Source of the DNA: Glycomyces tritici
GTDB lineage: Bacteria > Actinomycetota > Actinomycetes > Mycobacteriales > Micromonosporaceae
Length of the DNA: 64,000 bases
Direction of reading: 5' to 3'
Assembly: GCF_030403505.1 (NCBI RefSeq)
Contig: NZ_JAUEMJ010000012.1
Location: 138,166 to 202,165 of the forward strand
A model generated the notes under the pieces. That model saw only the letters and a program-made list of their open reading frames with translations, did not search any database and had not been told where the DNA came from. The position numbers and the translations under genes are program-made. How positions within the stretch are numbered: position 1 is the stretch's first letter; each line of letters starts with the position of its first letter. Shown here piece after piece: positions 41,029 through 49,711 of this stretch.

Positions 41029-41619
41029 ATGACGCACGACCCGAACATGCGCGTCTCCAACGCCGAGCGCGAGGCGATCCTCGCCAAGCTCCACGCCGCC
41101 ACCGAGGAGGGCCGCCTCGACCTCGACGAGTTCGCCGACCGCTCCCGCCAGGTCTACGAGGCCCGCACCTACGGTGAGGTCGAGCGCCTCCTGGCCGACC
41201 TGCCCGACACCGGCGGCGCCCTCGCCGTGCCGACCGCCAAGAAACCGGTCCCTGAGGGCCCGACCGAGCTGCGCCTCAAGCCCACCGGCTCCTCCGTGAA
41301 GCGCGACGGCGACTGGGTCGTGCCGCCGAAGATCCTCATCAATGCGACCGGTTCCTCGGTGAAGCTCGACTGCCGCCATGCGGTGATCCGCACCGACACG
41401 GTCGAGATCGACGTGAAGCTCCTCGGTTCCTCGCTCACCGTCGTGCTGCCCGAGGGCGCGTACGCAGTGGACGACAACACGGAGATGTTCGGCAGTTCCG
41501 TGAAGAACCGCGCCACCTACAAAGGAGGCACGGCCATCCGCTTCTCGGTCGCGGGCAAGGCGACCGGAAGCTCCGTGAACTTCCGGCACGAGCGCCGATT
41601 CCTCTGGTGGCGCTGGTGA
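41029..41619 (+). CDS. DUF1707 protein with C-terminal repeated GSSVK strands
   Basis: 196 residues. The N-terminal DUF1707 domain is clear: MRVSNAEREAILAKLHAATEEGRLDLDEFADRSRQVYEARTYGEVERLLADLP. A beta-rich domain follows with four GSSVK/GSSLT turns, like the polymer-forming, LiaF-type C-terminal domains. No membrane helix. Probably involved in envelope stress or membrane organisation, by family association only. The same DUF1707 domain recurs at 60438. Confidence 0.85.
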   Translation: MTHDPNMRVSNAEREAILAKLHAATEEGRLDLDEFADRSRQVYEARTYGEVERLLADLPDTGGALAVPTAKKPVPEGPTELRLKPTGSSVKRDGDWVVPPKILINATGSSVKLDCRHAVIRTDTVEIDVKLLGSSLTVVLPEGAYAVDDNTEMFGSSVKNRATYKGGTAIRFSVAGKATGSSVNFRHERRFLWWRW

Positions 41620-41849
41620 TCGCGCTTTTCGCATTGCGCGCAATTCACTGAATAACCACCTGCCGGAACCGAATATGTCACGGCCTCATAACAGTCATGC
41701 CTGATACCGGCATTCTCCTCATATGAGGGTTTACAGCGAACCAACCTCGCAATAGGCTCGTTTCCGTGCGCCGCGGCGCGGCCGCAGATCGCTGTCCGCG
41801 CCGGATCACTCACCCACGGCGCACGTCCCCCTTGAGAGGAGCTCATCGC

Positions 41850-44800
41850 ATGGGATCTCCGTCCCTCCGCAGGCGAGGGCGCGCGTCGACGCGCGCCCGA
41901 GCCAGAACCAGAGCCGTAATGGCGGCCGCGGCCGTCCCCCTGGTGGCCATCGCGTTCACCACCGCCGCCGCACCCGTCTCGGCCGAGCCCCCCACGCTCC
42001 CTGAGGTCACACCCGAATACCTCAAAGAGGGTGCGGCGCTGCCGGTCGACTACAAGGACGGCAACTACATCGTCCAGCTCGCCTCGGACCCCATCGCCAC
42101 CCACGAGGCCACCGCGCCCGCCGAGGGCGAGACGATCGACTTCGAGGCCTCGGCAGTCGAGGAGTACCGCAGCACCCTCGCCGAAGAGCGCGAGGCGGTC
42201 ATCAACGAGTACGACGTCGACGCGACCGCCGCGTACGACACCGTCCTCAACGGCTTCGCCGCGAACCTGACCGCAGCCGAGGCCGAGGAACTAGCCGCGA
42301 GCGACGACGTCGCCGCGGTGATCCCCGAGACCATCTACCAGCCGACCGCCGCGGTCGACACCTCGAGCTTCCTCGGCCTCTCCGGCGGGAACGGCTCCTG
42401 GGAAGACGAGTTCGGCGGCCCGAAGGACGCCGGCGAAGGCGTCATCGTCGGTGTCCTCGACACCGGTGTCTGGCCCGAGAACCCGGCCCTGGCCCCGCTC
42501 CCCGAGCCGCGCCCCGACCAGGCCGTGATCGACGCGAAGTGGAACGGCGAGTGCGTCACCGGCGTCGACGAGGACCCGGCCAACAACGTCGAGTGCAACA
42601 ACAAGCTCATCGGCGCCCGCTACTTCGACACCTGGGGCTACGCCGAGGACGGCTTCGCCTCGCCCCGCGACCAGGACGGCCACGGCACCCACACCGCCAC
42701 GACCGCCGCGGGCAACTACAAGACCAAGGTCGAGATCGACGGCGAGAAGATCGGCACGTTCTCCGGCATGGCCCCGGCCGCCCGCGTCGCCGCTTACAAG
42801 GTCTGCTGGGGCGGCTGCCCCGGCGCCGACCTCGTCGCCGGCATCGAAGCGGCCGTGAACGACGGCGTCGACGTCATCAACTTCTCGATCGGCTCCACCG
42901 GCACCCCCGAGTTCATCGACTCGGTGTCGCTCGCGTTCTTCAACGCGGCCGCGGCGGGCGTCTTCGTGGCGGCCAGCGCCGGCAACGACGGCCCGACCTC
43001 GACGGTCGACCACCAGGAGCCGTGGGTGACCACGGTCGGTGCGTCGACGCACGACCAGACGTTCCGCACCGAGGTCGAGTTCGGCCGCGAGGAGATCCCT
43101 GCCGCCGCTGCGGTGGGCGAGGCCAAGTGGTACGTGAAGAACGCGGTTGACGCGGCGTTCGACGGTACCGACCCGGCTGCGGCGTCCCGCTGCGATGCGG
43201 GCACGTTGGACCCGGAGAAGACCGAGGACTTCGCGATCATCTGCGAGCGCGGGAACCTGTTCAGCGCCAATGCGGACCAGGTTGCGGCTGCGGGCGGTGT
43301 CGCGCTGATCGTGCGCGACCAGTACGAGCGCGGTGCGGCCACCACGGTGACGTCGCAGGCGGTTCCCGTGGTGCACGTGAGCTACGAGGACGGTCTGGCG
43401 CTTGCCGAGTGGGTGGATTCGAAGTCGAACCCGCGCATCGAGGTCGAGACTTCGGAGCTGGACTACCAGAACGCGCCGAGCATGGCGGCGTTCTCGTCGA
43501 ACGGTCCGGCGCTGGCGGCGGAGCAGAACCTGCTGAAGCCTGACATCACGGCTCCCGGTGTGGAGATCCTGGCCGGCATCACGCCGTTCAACCACGCGGG
43601 AAACGATTTCGCGACGAACCAGGGCACGTCGATGTCGAGCCCGCACATCGCGGGTCTGGCGGCGCTGCTGAAGTCGGCGCACCCGGAGTGGTCGCCGATG
43701 GCGGTCAAGTCGGCGATCATGACGACGGCGTACCAGACCGATCAGAACGGTGACCCGATCCAGCGCGGTGGCGCGGATGCGACGCCGTTCGACTTCGGTG
43801 CGGGGCATGTCGACGGTCAGGCGATGTTCGATCCGGGTCTGGTGTACGAGTCGAACCCGACCGAGTGGATCCAGTACATCTGCGGTACGCCTGAGGCCGG
43901 GAAGGTCCAGTCCTACTGTGACGCTTTGGGTTCGATCGACCCGTCGCAGCTGAACTACCCGTCGATCACGGTCGCGGAGCTGACCGGTTCGTACGAGGTG
44001 ACGCGTACGGTGACGAACGTGTCGGAGAAGAAGAGCTCGTACAAGGCCGAGATCACGGCTCCGGCGGGCTTCGAGGTGACCTCTGACGTCACGAAGTTCA
44101 CGCTGAAGCCGGGTGAGTCGGCGACGTACACGTTGACGATCACGCGTACTGACGCGGCGTTCGACGAGTGGGCGTTCGGCGATGTCACGTGGGTGGAGAA
44201 GAAGGGCACCAAGACGGTGCACGAGGTCCGCTCGCCGATCGTGGTGAAGCCGGTGCAGTTGGCGGCTGCGGATGAGGCGACCTTCACGGGCGCTTCGGGT
44301 TCGGCGACGCTTTCGGGCACGTCGGGCTTCGACGGTTCGCTGGGCGCTTCGGTGTCGGGTCTGGTGGCGTCCGAGGTGAAGACGGCGTCGCTGTCGGACC
44401 CGGACTCGTCGACGTTCCCGTCGGAGGCGCCGGTGGAGAACTCGCACGCGGTGTCGTACGAGTTCACGACGCCGGAGGATGCGGCGCTGGTGCGGTTCTC
44501 GACGTTCGATGCGGATCACCCGGCGGGTACGGACCTTGACCTGTTCGTGTACACGAAGGCTGCTGACGGCGCGCTGACGCTGGTGGGCAGTTCGGCTTCG
44601 GGCGGTTCGAACGAGACCGTGTCGCTGCCGGGCGGCTACACGTTCGTGGTGTTCGTGGACGAGTGGGCCGGTCCTTCTCCGTTGGAGGCGAAGCTGCACG
44701 CGTGGGTGGTTCCGGGTGCCGACGAGGGGAACCTCGCTGTTGATCCGGCCGAGCAGTCGGTCGCGATGGGCGATGAGTACTCGGTGGGTCTGACGTGGTC

Positions 44801-44894
44801 GGGCCTGGCTGAGGGGCAGCGGTTCCTCGGCACGGTGAACTACTCGGCCGATGGTTCGGCGATCGATTCGACGATCGTGGGGATCACTACCTGA
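41850..44894 (+). CDS. Secreted subtilase (S8) with PA insert and Fn3-like C-terminus
   Basis: 1014 residues from ATG 41850, which has GAGGAG upstream. It has a twin-Arg-like basic signal region, signal helix to VSAEP and an I9-type propeptide. Catalytic residues: Asp in GVLDTGVWPE (~204), His in DGHGTHTA (~278) and Ser in GTSMSSPH (~593). A PA-like insert lies at ~370-510 and an Fn3-like domain at ~690-790; a final beta domain with LDLFVYTK resembles pre-peptidase C-terminal domains. It is an extracellular endopeptidase, not a mycosin (no C-terminal membrane helix). Codon choice shifts from C-ending to G/T-ending about 43100. Confidence 0.9.
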   Translation: MGSPSLRRRGRASTRARARTRAVMAAAAVPLVAIAFTTAAAPVSAEPPTLPEVTPEYLKEGAALPVDYKDGNYIVQLASDPIATHEATAPAEGETIDFEASAVEEYRSTLAEEREAVINEYDVDATAAYDTVLNGFAANLTAAEAEELAASDDVAAVIPETIYQPTAAVDTSSFLGLSGGNGSWEDEFGGPKDAGEGVIVGVLDTGVWPENPALAPLPEPRPDQAVIDAKWNGECVTGVDEDPANNVECNNKLIGARYFDTWGYAEDGFASPRDQDGHGTHTATTAAGNYKTKVEIDGEKIGTFSGMAPAARVAAYKVCWGGCPGADLVAGIEAAVNDGVDVINFSIGSTGTPEFIDSVSLAFFNAAAAGVFVAASAGNDGPTSTVDHQEPWVTTVGASTHDQTFRTEVEFGREEIPAAAAVGEAKWYVKNAVDAAFDGTDPAAASRCDAGTLDPEKTEDFAIICERGNLFSANADQVAAAGGVALIVRDQYERGAATTVTSQAVPVVHVSYEDGLALAEWVDSKSNPRIEVETSELDYQNAPSMAAFSSNGPALAAEQNLLKPDITAPGVEILAGITPFNHAGNDFATNQGTSMSSPHIAGLAALLKSAHPEWSPMAVKSAIMTTAYQTDQNGDPIQRGGADATPFDFGAGHVDGQAMFDPGLVYESNPTEWIQYICGTPEAGKVQSYCDALGSIDPSQLNYPSITVAELTGSYEVTRTVTNVSEKKSSYKAEITAPAGFEVTSDVTKFTLKPGESATYTLTITRTDAAFDEWAFGDVTWVEKKGTKTVHEVRSPIVVKPVQLAAADEATFTGASGSATLSGTSGFDGSLGASVSGLVASEVKTASLSDPDSSTFPSEAPVENSHAVSYEFTTPEDAALVRFSTFDADHPAGTDLDLFVYTKAADGALTLVGSSASGGSNETVSLPGGYTFVVFVDEWAGPSPLEAKLHAWVVPGADEGNLAVDPAEQSVAMGDEYSVGLTWSGLAEGQRFLGTVNYSADGSAIDSTIVGITT

Positions 44895-44917
44895 TGGGTT
44901 GAGCCGCAAGGCTTGAC

Positions 44918-45193
44918 GTGATGGACGCGCCCGTCGTGGGCGACCGGGGCCGGAAGGCCCTCGGTCGGCTGCGGCGGGCGCTGTCGTGTTCCGGTGGCCT
45001 TCATGGGGGTTTCGTGCCGGGGCCGGTCTCGGCGCTCGTTCGGCATGCTGTAGCCGACCGCAAGCTGACGCTCCCGTTCGTCAACTTCTGCAACGTTCCT
45101 GATCTTCAAGCCGACGTGTCCCGGCTCCGCGAGCTCTGGGCCGTGCTTCGCGGGGAGGACTGGGCGGAGGACCCTGAGCTGGGGCGGGAGTAG
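44918..45193 (+). CDS. Small possible gene or fragment, unknown function
   Basis: 91 residues. The second half (SALVRHAVADRKLTLPFVNFCNVPDLQADVSRLRELWAVLRGEDW) has good coding character, while the first half is Arg/Gly-rich and less convincing. It lies 23 bases after the subtilase stop. It may be a true small gene or the remnant of a larger one. Confidence 0.35.
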   Translation: MMDAPVVGDRGRKALGRLRRALSCSGGLHGGFVPGPVSALVRHAVADRKLTLPFVNFCNVPDLQADVSRLRELWAVLRGEDWAEDPELGRE

Positions 45194-45219
45194 CCGGGTT
45201 CCGGATCTGTCTCGGGCGA

Positions 45220-45249
45220 TTGACCGCACCTCGATGTTCCCGTTAACAT
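45220..45249 (+). promoter_or_regulatory. Promoter and overlapping operator of the GH43 gene
   Basis: TTGACC (45220-45225), an 18-base spacer and TAACAT (45244-45249) make a good housekeeping-type promoter. A perfect inverted repeat ATGTT-N6-AACAT (45234-45249) overlaps the -10, as LacI-type sugar repressor operators do. The start codon is at 45293. Confidence 0.65.
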
Positions 45250-45292
45250 TGAGTCGTTTCAATCCATCGATTCACGGACAAGGCGGTCTTCC

Positions 45293-46375
45293 ATGCAACG
45301 GAAGCGCACCACCCTCATCGCCGCGACCGGCGCGATCGGCCTCGCCGCCGCGGCGCTGGCGATCATCACGCCGGCCGCGCTCGCCGACCCCGGCAACGGC
45401 AACGGGAACGGGAACGGCAACGCGCGAGGTCACGACCGGCAGCAATGCGACATCGAAGCGCCCGCCGCGCTCGGCGGCGACCTCGGCGCCCACGACCCGG
45501 GCCTCTTCGCCCCCTGCACCGACGGCGACCCCTGGTACGTGTTCGCCACCGGCTGGGGCCCCCTCGGCGACGGCAACGTCACCATCCGCTCCTCCACCGA
45601 CGAAGGCGCCACCTGGAACTACGTCGACACCGTGTGGGACGCCAAGCCCCAGTGGCTCAAGGACGCCGTCCCCGGCGTCGACAACATCTGGGCCCCCGAG
45701 ATCTACTTCGACGAGGACCAGGACCGGTACTACCTGTACTACTCGGCCTCGACCTTCGGCAAGCAGCGCTCGGTCATCGGCGTCGCCACCAACGAAACCC
45801 TCGACCCCGCCGACGACGACTACGAGTGGGTCGACGAAGGCCAGGTCTGGGAGTCCAACCCCGGCGACCCGTACAACGCGATCGACCCGACCATCCTCGA
45901 GGCCGACGGCAAGCACTACATGGCGTACGGCTCCTGGTGGCAGGGCATCTACATGCTCGAGCTCGACTGGCCTTCGGGCAAGGCCGCGAACGGGGCGGCG
46001 CCGGTCCACATCGCCGGCCGCGGCGGCGCCGGCATCGAGGCGCCCGCGCTGACCGAGCACGACGGCTACTACTACCTCTTCACCTCATGGGACGTCTGCT
46101 GCGCGGGCGCCGACTCGACCTACAACATCCGCGTCGGACGCTCCACCTCCCCGACCGGGCCGTTCGTGGACGCGAACGGCGTCGCCCTCACCGACGGCGG
46201 CGGCACCCTGGTGCTCGGCGCCCACGGCGACTACGTCGCGACCGGCGGACAGTCGATCTCCAACGGCCTCATGGCGTACCACTCCTACCACCAGGACGGC
46301 CACTTCGACCTCGGCATCGAGACGATCGAATGGAACGCCGAAGGCTGGCCGCTCCTGGACGGCGGCGAGGGCTAA
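45293..46375 (+). CDS. Secreted GH43 family glycoside hydrolase (arabinanase-like)
   Basis: 360 residues. Signal peptide to ALADPG, then a short Gly/Asn repeat. The five-bladed propeller landmarks are present: general base Asp in LGAHDPGLF (~70), IWAPEIYF (~140), Asp in AIDPTILE, and Glu in GIEAPALTEHDGYYYLF (~250). Family GH43 members hydrolyse arabinan or xylan side chains outside the cell; the endo-1,5-arabinanase type fits best by eye. The promoter carries an operator, so it is probably sugar-inducible. Confidence 0.85.
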   Translation: MQRKRTTLIAATGAIGLAAAALAIITPAALADPGNGNGNGNGNARGHDRQQCDIEAPAALGGDLGAHDPGLFAPCTDGDPWYVFATGWGPLGDGNVTIRSSTDEGATWNYVDTVWDAKPQWLKDAVPGVDNIWAPEIYFDEDQDRYYLYYSASTFGKQRSVIGVATNETLDPADDDYEWVDEGQVWESNPGDPYNAIDPTILEADGKHYMAYGSWWQGIYMLELDWPSGKAANGAAPVHIAGRGGAGIEAPALTEHDGYYYLFTSWDVCCAGADSTYNIRVGRSTSPTGPFVDANGVALTDGGGTLVLGAHGDYVATGGQSISNGLMAYHSYHQDGHFDLGIETIEWNAEGWPLLDGGEG

Positions 46376-46555
46376 GCGAACAGCCTCGACGGAGTCGGGG
46401 CTAGGAGCACAACCTCGACGGAGTCGAGGGCGGGGAGCAAGCCTGGACGCCGTCCAGGACCGACAGCCCTTGACCGGCAAGGAACAAGAACAAGACCGTG
46501 ACGACCTCTCGGACCGCCCGGATCGGCCCGAGGACGACACGCACGACTGAAGACC

Positions 46556-46583
46556 GGTGGGCCCACTGCAAAGCGGGCCCACC
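46556..46583. terminator. Bidirectional terminator hairpin
   Basis: GGTGGGCCC and GGGCCCACC pair around an interrupted loop (CTGCAAAGC region), between the convergent GH43 gene and the membrane protein gene. Confidence 0.75.
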
Positions 46584-46609
46584 GTGCATTTCACGAAGTC
46601 TCGGCGTTG

Positions 46610-46733
46610 TCAGCGTCGCGGCATGTCGTGCTTGAAGCGGTACGCCTTGCTGAGCGTGGCGGCGCAGGCGGCGAGCACGGCCGAGAAGACCGGGCCGGTG
46701 ACCTTCGAGTCGAGTGGGGCACTGTCAGCGTCG
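46610..46733 (-). pseudogene. Duplicated 3' end of the neighbouring membrane protein gene
   Basis: The peptide SAPLDSKVTGPVFSAVL...SKAYRFKHD and the end PRR match DAPLDPKFTGPVFSAVL...GKAYRFKRD and TRRR at the C-terminus of the gene at 46725. Only the last ~40 codons are copied, placed directly after the stop of the intact gene, without its own start. Confidence 0.75.
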
Positions 46734-47087
46734 CCGGGTGTCGCGCTTGAAGCGGTACGCCTTGCCGAGCGTCGCGGCGCCCGCGATGAGCACCGCCGAG
46801 AAGACCGGGCCCGTGAACTTCGGGTCGAGCGGGGCATCGACGGCCGACAGGATGATCGCGAGCAGGATCGGCACGACCAGCAGCCCGATGCCGGCCAGGA
46901 CGAGCTGTCGGTGCTGGGCCTCCTCCTCCGCGGTCAGGCCCGAGGGGCCTACCGGTCCGGGCGCGTACGGGTGCGGATTCGACTGCAGCCCTTGCGGGTG
47001 CGCGCCCGGCTGCACACCCGGCTGCGGGTGCTGCGGCGGGACGCCAGGCTGCGGGTGCGGCTGACGGGGATCGGGCTGGTACGTCAT
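46725..47087 (-). CDS. Small Pro-rich two-TM membrane protein
   Basis: 120 residues. A Pro/Gln/His-rich cytoplasmic N-terminus (about 50 residues) precedes two helices (QLVLAGIGLLVVPILLAIIL and FTGPVFSAVLIAGAATLGKAY) and a basic end. Its 3' end is duplicated immediately downstream. Function unknown. Confidence 0.75.
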   Translation of the reverse strand: MTYQPDPRQPHPQPGVPPQHPQPGVQPGAHPQGLQSNPHPYAPGPVGPSGLTAEEEAQHRQLVLAGIGLLVVPILLAIILSAVDAPLDPKFTGPVFSAVLIAGAATLGKAYRFKRDTRRR

Positions 47088-47179
47088 TGCTGGCGCTCCG
47101 TTCGCGTCGGGGGGTTCGTTCGGAACACCCTCGCCACGCCCGTCACGGCTCGGTCATGAGTCCGTCCCCGAACCGGCAC

Positions 47180-47207
47180 GGGCCGCGACCCCGAAGGGTC
47201 GCGGCCC
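47180..47207 (-). terminator. Terminator hairpin after WXG module C
   Basis: GGGCCGCGACC pairs with GGTCGCGGCCC around CCGAAG, 18 bases past the stop at 47225. Confidence 0.8.
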
Positions 47208-47224
47208 GCCGCTTCGCCGTGCGA

Positions 47225-49093
47225 TCAGGCGTAAGGATCGTCGTCGATGGCGCGGATGCCCCAGATCTCCTCGTCCTCCTCGAGCCAGTCGCGGTGCTCG
47301 CCTTCGGCCTGCTGCTCGCCGCCCATGCCGCGTCCGCCGCCGGCACCGCCGCCCATCATGCCGCCCATGCCGCCGCCGCCGCGGCCACCGCCTGCGGCTC
47401 CGCCCCCCGAACCGCCGCCTTCCAGAGTGGAGGTCCCAGGGCCGACCGGGAACGAGCCGCCGCTGCCGAGCGTCGACCCGCCGCTGGCGAGACCACCGCT
47501 CGTCCCGCCGGGCGGCACCAGGCCGCCGCCACCGCCGCCCGCACCGCCGCCGGCGGCGTCAGGCGAAGGCGGCACACTGCCGGGCACGAAGCCGCCCGAG
47601 CCCGCGTCCAGGCCCCCGTAGTCGTCTCCGAGCATGTCGGAGGCCTCCCGGAACGTCGACGGGTTCGACGGCTTGGCCTCCGGCGCGAACGTCCCCGCCG
47701 ACTCCTCGGCGTTCTCCCACCGGTTGATGACGTCCTCGTTCGCGATCCGCGCCCGCGACTCGTAGTCGTCCAGACCAGCGCTCATGTCGCTGCTCATCTC
47801 GTTGTTCGCGTCGGCCTGCGCCCACGCCGCGCACTGTTCCGGGGTGGGCGGCGGCTTGTCGTTCTTGAACTTGTTCATGTAGTACTCGGTCTGCGCCTCG
47901 ACATAGTTCGAGACCTCGCGCAGGTAGTCCTTGTCGAACCCGCCGAGCTCCAGCAGCGAGCCGACGAGCCCGCCCGAGTGCCCGCACCCGTTCGTCACGT
48001 CGCACAGCCCGCTGCGGAACGGCGGGCGCACATGCACGTACGGATCGGTGTACATCGACTCGAGGTCCGAGATCCAGTACAGCGGCGCGGGATACGGCAG
48101 CTCCCCCGAGGAGCCGCCCTGCAGGCCGTAGAACTCGTCGGCCTTCTGCTCCAGCAGCCCCACCGCGCCGGAGGAAAGGTCGCCGATGTCGTCGCAGATC
48201 GACGCGCAGTTGGACATCACCACCTCCACCTGCTCGGCGAACGCGTCGAAGTCGTCGCCCTGCCAGTGCTCGGAGAGGCTTCGCAGGCCCGCCTTGAGGG
48301 TCGGGGCGATCCCGCTGGTCGGGTCGGTGTCGAACCCGTCCTTGAACGCCTGCCAGTGCGTGCTGATCGCCCTGAGCGCGTAAGTGTCCGGGTTGTCGGG
48401 GCGCACTTGGGACACCAGCGACTGGATGGCGTCCTGGCCGGGAGCGGCCGTGCCGGTGGTGACGACGGTGAGGTTGCTGACCTGCCCTACCTCGGGGATG
48501 GCGGAGACCAGTTTGATCCAGGCGGCCTCGGCGGGGTTCTCGGTGTTCTGGCAGGTCGCGTGCGAGCAGGGGGCGCCGGAGAGGAACAGGGCCTGGGCGT
48601 CCATGCGCTGGTACTCGAAGTCGGCCGAGTTGTCGGGGGCCTGGCCGTCCCATTCTTCGCGCTCGTAGGTCTGACGGCCCTGGTGGTCCTTGTCCTCGTC
48701 TTCTTCCTCTTTCTTGCCGTCGTCCTCGTCCGTTTCCTCGTCTTCGTCTTCGTCGTCGTCGTCCTCGTCGTCATCGGAGTCGTCGTCGGGGTCGTCGTCT
48801 TCGGAGTCGTCGTCCTGCTCGTCGGCGTCGTCATCTTCGTCGCCTTCGGCGTCGTCGTCCTCGCCGGCGTCCTCGTCGTCCGAGTCCGCATCCGGGTCCT
48901 CCTCCGAGCCCTCGGCGGGTTCGTCGTCATCCGCGTCGGGGTCGGCAGGGGTGTCGACGGGTTCCTCGTCCGGGTCCGGTTCGACGGCGCGGTCGGGGTC
49001 GAGTTCGTCGTCGTAGTTCGGCTCCTCGCCGAGGTCCGGGTCCTGCGGCTCGTCCTGCGGCTGGTTCTGGTTCTGCTGCTGGGTGTCTGACAT
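47225..49093 (-). CDS. Large WXG-domain protein with acidic N-terminus and acidic C-terminal motif (module C)
   Basis: 622 residues. The first ~145 residues are extremely acidic (runs of Asp/Glu), unlike modules A and B. After that the family parts appear: CSHATC, PAEAAWIKLVSAIPEVGQ, SEHWQGDDFDAFAE (WXG turn), QGGSSGELPYPAPLYWIS and HVRP. A helical Cys region and a Gly-rich tail come next, ending DWLEEDEEIWGIRAIDDDPYA. The acidic block is encoded by GAC/GAG triplet repeats at about 48690-49010. It follows its small partner by five bases. Secretion through a WXG-dependent system is inferred. Confidence 0.85.
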   Translation of the reverse strand: MSDTQQQNQNQPQDEPQDPDLGEEPNYDDELDPDRAVEPDPDEEPVDTPADPDADDDEPAEGSEEDPDADSDDEDAGEDDDAEGDEDDDADEQDDDSEDDDPDDDSDDDEDDDDEDEDEETDEDDGKKEEEDEDKDHQGRQTYEREEWDGQAPDNSADFEYQRMDAQALFLSGAPCSHATCQNTENPAEAAWIKLVSAIPEVGQVSNLTVVTTGTAAPGQDAIQSLVSQVRPDNPDTYALRAISTHWQAFKDGFDTDPTSGIAPTLKAGLRSLSEHWQGDDFDAFAEQVEVVMSNCASICDDIGDLSSGAVGLLEQKADEFYGLQGGSSGELPYPAPLYWISDLESMYTDPYVHVRPPFRSGLCDVTNGCGHSGGLVGSLLELGGFDKDYLREVSNYVEAQTEYYMNKFKNDKPPPTPEQCAAWAQADANNEMSSDMSAGLDDYESRARIANEDVINRWENAEESAGTFAPEAKPSNPSTFREASDMLGDDYGGLDAGSGGFVPGSVPPSPDAAGGGAGGGGGGLVPPGGTSGGLASGGSTLGSGGSFPVGPGTSTLEGGGSGGGAAGGGRGGGGMGGMMGGGAGGGRGMGGEQQAEGEHRDWLEEDEEIWGIRAIDDDPYA

Positions 49094-49098
49094 GGCGA

Positions 49099-49416
49099 TC
49101 AGTCCCTACCGCGTGACATCTGGACGGCGGAGGTCTCGTCGTCCTCGACGGCCCGCTCGGCGACACCGTCGAGCGTGGCGATGATGCCGGTCAAGTCCGC
49201 CCGCAGGTCCTGGAGGTTGGTCCAGGTCTGCCGGTGGAACTCGCGGTAGGCGTCGCGCGCGGTCAGGGCGCCGTCGAGCAGCCCGAACCCGGGTTCGACG
49301 CCCAGTTCGTTGCCGTTGCGCAACTGATCGATGAGGGTTTCGAGGTAGTCCAAGCGGCCCTGGGCGACCTCGCGGAACACCGCGAGGGCTTCGGGGTCGA
49401 CGGAGCGATCGGACAC
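49099..49416 (-). CDS. Small helical FHxxTWxNLQ protein, WXG module C partner
   Basis: 105 residues from GTG 49416, which has GGAG nine bases upstream; the same length as the module A copy. SVDPEALAVFREVAQGRLDYLETLID, EPGFG and FHRQTWTNLQDLRADLTGIIATL match the family. First gene of a two-gene operon. Confidence 0.85.
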   Translation of the reverse strand: MSDRSVDPEALAVFREVAQGRLDYLETLIDQLRNGNELGVEPGFGLLDGALTARDAYREFHRQTWTNLQDLRADLTGIIATLDGVAERAVEDDETSAVQMSRGRD

Positions 49417-49655
49417 GGGGTCACACTCCAAGAGGGAAGGTTAGGTCCAAAGCGAACTCAATTCTAACCACCGAGAGCAATAGCATGGGTACGTAGAGTT
49501 GCGGCATTTGTCCCGATAGGACCATTCTCTCGCCCCATTGATAATGGTAAGTTTTCCTTATTCGATTGCATTTTTCTTTCCGTGTCTCGACTCAGGAATC
49601 ACTGATTCACCAGAGAGCGCAATCGCAACTCTGTCAACTTTGGACACAACGAAAT
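49417..49655. other. AT-richer intergenic region upstream of WXG module C
   Basis: No gene is supported. The stretch 49530-49590 is markedly AT-rich for this genome (TAATGGTAAGTTTTCCTTAT) and may hold the leftward promoter, but no single element can be fixed. Confidence 0.4.
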
Positions 49656-49682
49656 GAGCGGGCCCGCTCAGCGGACCCGCTC
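49656..49682 (-). terminator. Terminator hairpin after the GlnR-like gene
   Basis: GAGCGGG (49656-49662) can pair with CCCGCTC at 49663-49669 or 49676-49682. It lies 30 bases beyond the stop of the leftward regulator gene. Confidence 0.7.
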
Positions 49683-49711
49683 GAAAGTCACTCGTCAGTG
49701 GAAGCCGGGAA

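Noticed and set aside
41850..44894. Subtilase as a mycosin (MycP) of an ESX system
   Set aside because: It has a PA insert and Fn3/pre-peptidase-like C-terminal domains and lacks the C-terminal membrane anchor; no ESX core gene is near.
42291..44909. Long leftward open frame opposite the subtilase
   Set aside because: Arg-rich shadow of a well-supported S8 protease; no start signal or family pattern.
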